From: Chryseobacterium indologenes
GTDB lineage: Bacteria > Bacteroidota > Bacteroidia > Flavobacteriales > Weeksellaceae
Assembly (NCBI RefSeq): GCF_002025665.1
Contig: NZ_CP018786.1
Span: forward strand, 2,852,001 to 2,916,000
Direction: 5' to 3'
DNA: 64,000 nucleotides
The position numbers were made by a program, and so were the translations under genes. The notes under the pieces are model-generated. The model had not been told where the DNA came from and searched no databases. It saw only the letters and a list, made by a program, of their open reading frames with translations. Below are positions 61,765 through 64,000 of the stretch, one piece after another; positions within the stretch are counted from its first letter, which is position 1, and each line of letters begins with the position of its first letter.

Positions 61765-62190
61765 TTAATTATCTGTCTGCCCTATTTCAAGCTTGTTTAT
61801 TTTCCCATCTTTATTAAAATGGAATTTAAAATAGGCTTTAAAATCTCCGTATTTATCACTGTGGAATGCTCCATACACTGAGTTTCCGTTATCCTCCACT
61901 TTATCAATGCTTACGAAATTTTCAATAAGAATGGCATGGGTTGAAAATTCTTTCAGATCTCTTGGGTTACCATCGTCAAGCAATACCGCATCTTTTGCAA
62001 AAAGAGATATCCATTTTTCTATATCACTTGCCTGGAAGGCTTCAATAGCCTGTTTTACTTTTATATTTATAATTTTCGAAGTATCCATACTCTTTATTTT
62101 TTTGTGTTGATGGTTTTGATACCGTTGTCCACAAGCATTCAGACTGCAAGCCATCATCAATACCATACTTAATAATTTAAAAATATTCAT
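61765..62190 (-). CDS. NTF2/SnoaL-like lipoprotein
   Basis: 141 aa. Signal MNIFKLLSMVLMMACSLNAC ends in a lipobox (Cys20). The mature part (VKQAIEAFQASDIEKWISLF, AKDAVLLDDGNPRD, then DFKAYFKFHFNKDGKINKLE) is an NTF2-like fold of the SnoaL type. Its ligand or reaction is unknown. It begins 9 nt after the SDR gene ends, so it is cotranscribed with it. Confidence 0.85.
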   Translation of the reverse strand: MNIFKLLSMVLMMACSLNACGQRYQNHQHKKIKSMDTSKIINIKVKQAIEAFQASDIEKWISLFAKDAVLLDDGNPRDLKEFSTHAILIENFVSIDKVEDNGNSVYGAFHSDKYGDFKAYFKFHFNKDGKINKLEIGQTDN

Positions 62191-62199
62191 AGTATTATT

Positions 62200-62952
62200 T
62201 TACTGATTAGCTCCGCCATTGACTAATAAATGCTGCCCGTTCACAAATGAAGAAAGATCACTGGCAAAGAATTCGGCAATATTGGCTACATCTTCTACTT
62301 CCGCCAGTCTTCCCATCGGACAGCTGTCAATCAGGGATTTTCTCAATTCAGGATAGCTTCCTTCTTCGGCAAAAATTCCCGAATGATCTACAGCGAAAGG
62401 GATAATCGTGTTTACAGTTACTCCACGATGCCCAATTTCTTTTGATAACACATCTACCAGATACCTTGGGGTGGTTTTACTTCCTCCATATACTGCCATA
62501 CCCGGCACAGGAAAAGCTGTGGTACTGGATGCTACATAAATAATGCGTCCATTGTCTTCTACATTCAAAGCTGCCTGCTGCATGGTAAAATAAGCCCCTT
62601 TGGTATTGATGGAGAAAAGTCTGTCAAACTGTTCTTCCGTGAACTGCGTTACTGGAGTTTCCACCATTTCAATTCCGGCATTGGCAACAACGATATCTAT
62701 TTTCCCAAAAGCTTTTTTTGCTTCATCAAAAAGATAGTGTATTTCAGATACTTTTCTCACATCTGCCTGAACGGAAATAACCTTTCTTCCCATAGCTTTG
62801 ATATTGCTTTCTACCTCATCTGTGGAAGCTTTGTCACGGGAATAATTTAATATGATATCTGCACCCAGCGCAGCATAACGTTCTGCAATAGCTTTTCCCA
62901 AACCTCTTCCTGAGCCGGTAATAACGGCTACTTTATTTTGTAATGAATTCAT
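62200..62952 (-). CDS. SDR family oxidoreductase
   Basis: 250 aa from ATG 62952 (MNSLQNKVAVITGSGRGLGK), the family start. Cofactor motif TGSGRGLG at residues 12-19, VANAG, the active-site YGGSK (Tyr and Lys) and Ser in ASSTTAFPV. Classical SDRs reduce or oxidise small ketones and alcohols with NAD(P). It lies in a run with DUF1097 and a second SDR. Confidence 0.93.
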   Translation of the reverse strand: MNSLQNKVAVITGSGRGLGKAIAERYAALGADIILNYSRDKASTDEVESNIKAMGRKVISVQADVRKVSEIHYLFDEAKKAFGKIDIVVANAGIEMVETPVTQFTEEQFDRLFSINTKGAYFTMQQAALNVEDNGRIIYVASSTTAFPVPGMAVYGGSKTTPRYLVDVLSKEIGHRGVTVNTIIPFAVDHSGIFAEEGSYPELRKSLIDSCPMGRLAEVEDVANIAEFFASDLSSFVNGQHLLVNGGANQ

Positions 62953-62989
62953 TTTTTTAAATTTTAATAATGATTGTGTGTAATAGTTG

Positions 62990-63475
62990 TTATTGAACAG
63001 TTGATTTTGATGTCTGTCTTTCATGAATCATATCAACTACCTTATTGTTCAGCCAGGCAAATAGAAATCCTGCTAAAATGGGTATTAATAAGTTGAGTAC
63101 AGGCAATGGTTCCAGTGGAGGGTGAACTCCAAACAGGATGATTAAGCCCAGAAACCAGGCAGGAATGTTGTTCAGTTTTTTTGTTCCCGCAAAGTAGGCT
63201 AATGATCCAATGTACAGGAAAACAGCCAAAGGAAAGCCTAACCCTCCGATCAGCTGCTGCAATCCGCCTGCAGTAACCTGTATCAGAATTGCCATCATCA
63301 TTCCCAGTACAATCTGTAAAAGTGCCCAAAGTGAGGTTTCTATCTTTTTACCGAAAATATAGAAACTGACCCAGGCTACAAACATCACCCATGTAGGCCA
63401 CTGCATCGAAAAGGAAACAGTAACGGCAACCGCTCCGAAAAATCCGAAAGCAACTGCTATTGGTAAAGTCTTCAT
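62990..63475 (-). CDS. DUF1097 family membrane protein
   Basis: 161 aa from ATG 63475 (MKTLPIAVAFGFFGAVAVTV). The longer frame to 63619 is the shadow of the adjacent SDR. Four to five hydrophobic helices (WVMFVAWVSFYIFGKKIETS, ALLQIVLGMMMAILIQVTAG, LIPILAGFLFAWLNN) fit DUF1097, a family of unknown function that includes E. coli YcdZ. It sits between two SDR genes on the same strand. Confidence 0.85.
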   Translation of the reverse strand: MKTLPIAVAFGFFGAVAVTVSFSMQWPTWVMFVAWVSFYIFGKKIETSLWALLQIVLGMMMAILIQVTAGGLQQLIGGLGFPLAVFLYIGSLAYFAGTKKLNNIPAWFLGLIILFGVHPPLEPLPVLNLLIPILAGFLFAWLNNKVVDMIHERQTSKSTVQ

Positions 63476-63500
63476 AATGTAATAGTATTGGTGTATGATA

Positions 63501-64000
63501 TTAAGCCATAGCCCCATTGGCTCCAATCGTTTGTCCGCTGATCCATTTGGCATCATCACCAGCCAGAAAGACAACAATTTTGGCAATATCAGCAGGTTCT
63601 CCCAAACGGTTAAAAGCATTTAAAGAAGCCAGTCTGTCTATTACTTCCTGAGGTTTTCCTTCTGTAAACAATGCGGTGTTAGTAGGTCCCGGAAGTATTG
63701 CATTCACATTGATTCCTCTGCTTCCCACTTCTTTAGCGAATACTCGGGTTAGCTGTTCTACAGCTCCTTTGGTAGCTACATAAGTTCCATACGTTGGCAT
63801 CATCACTCTCGTAGTTGTTGAAGAGAAATTAATAATACTTCCGTTATCAGCAAGCTGGGTTGCTGCTTCTCTTAAAGTATTAAATGTTCCCCTTACATTG
63901 ATGTCGAACTGACGTGAAAAGTCTTCATCAGTAGTATCTTTGATCAATTTGGTAATCATGATTCCTGCATTATTAACCAATACATCGATTTTTCCATAAT
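63501..64000 (-). CDS. SDR family oxidoreductase, partial
   Basis: The frame enters from the right edge, so the N-terminus with the cofactor glycine motif is missing. The visible part starts YGKIDVLVNNAGIMITKLIK and continues to the active site with Ser in INFSSTTTRVMMP and Tyr/Lys in YGTYVATKGAVEQL, then NVNAILPGPTNTALF. It ends at 63501 with GANGAMA. It is a second classical SDR in the same run as 62200-62952 but only distantly similar to it. Confidence 0.9.
   Translation of the reverse strand, partial: YGKIDVLVNNAGIMITKLIKDTTDEDFSRQFDINVRGTFNTLREAATQLADNGSIINFSSTTTRVMMPTYGTYVATKGAVEQLTRVFAKEVGSRGINVNAILPGPTNTALFTEGKPQEVIDRLASLNAFNRLGEPADIAKIVVFLAGDDAKWISGQTIGANGAMA

Noticed and set aside
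62990..63619. 209-residue version of the DUF1097 protein
   Set aside because: The first 48 residues overlap the end of the adjacent SDR gene; ATG 63475 starts a normal membrane protein.

Overview
The window looks like a chromosomal segment of a low-GC flavobacterium, most likely Chryseobacterium or a close relative in the Weeksellaceae. Three things support this. Many genes have Bacteroidota-type promoters (TAnnTTTG -7 boxes, sometimes with a TTTG -33 box) and almost no Shine-Dalgarno sequences. Several large secreted proteins carry type IX secretion (T9SS) C-terminal sorting domains. The small helix-turn-helix and GG-leader peptide families seen here are ones I associate with Chryseobacterium. 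I see no rRNA, tRNA, CRISPR array or intact insertion sequence.

Layout. 1-10.8 kb is housekeeping and envelope genes: a partial GHL10 glycosidase, typA, a GG-leader peptide, DUF1294, a YceI lipoprotein, an MG2-like/TonB-plug protein, tex and a HAD phosphatase. 10.8-15.8 kb is a variable island with two HTH proteins, a TPR/HTH regulator, decayed gene fragments, an orphan promoter-terminator transcript and four promoters that share a GATGTA direct repeat. 15.8-29.4 kb holds peptidases, a histone-H1-like peptide and many one-component regulators (MocR, AraC, MarR, Crp/Fnr, HxlR), each next to its probable target. 29.9-35.4 kb is a four-gene operon: a dehydrogenase small subunit, a GMC flavoenzyme with a Cys cluster, a VioB-type ferritin-like protein and a possible beta-barrel protein.

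35.5-38.1 kb is the most unusual stretch. Two paralogous TetR genes alternate with four copies of a short non-coding unit. Each unit has a TTAGACAC-N6-GTGTCTAA-type palindrome, a TATATTTG promoter, roughly 125-165 nt without any ATG before the terminator, and a terminator hairpin. The arrangement looks like a tandem duplication of [TetR, RNA a, RNA b]. I read it as a TetR-controlled small-RNA family of unknown function.

38.2-41.8 kb is the oxidative pentose phosphate operon gnd-zwf-pgl. 42-58.9 kb holds regulators and a T9SS cargo region: a 1502-aa GEVED/FnIII protein, a 940-aa type B protein, a frameshifted metzincin and an SGNH/PKD protein. A second TPR/HTH regulator sits here with a duplicated, decayed upstream copy and four GTACCTGCAG hairpins. 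59-64 kb holds an iron alcohol dehydrogenase with an AraC regulator, then a DoxX / NTF2-like / SDR / DUF1097 / SDR gene run leaving the right edge.

All family assignments are from reading the translations by eye. No database search was run. Promoter, operator and RNA calls are sequence-pattern inferences.
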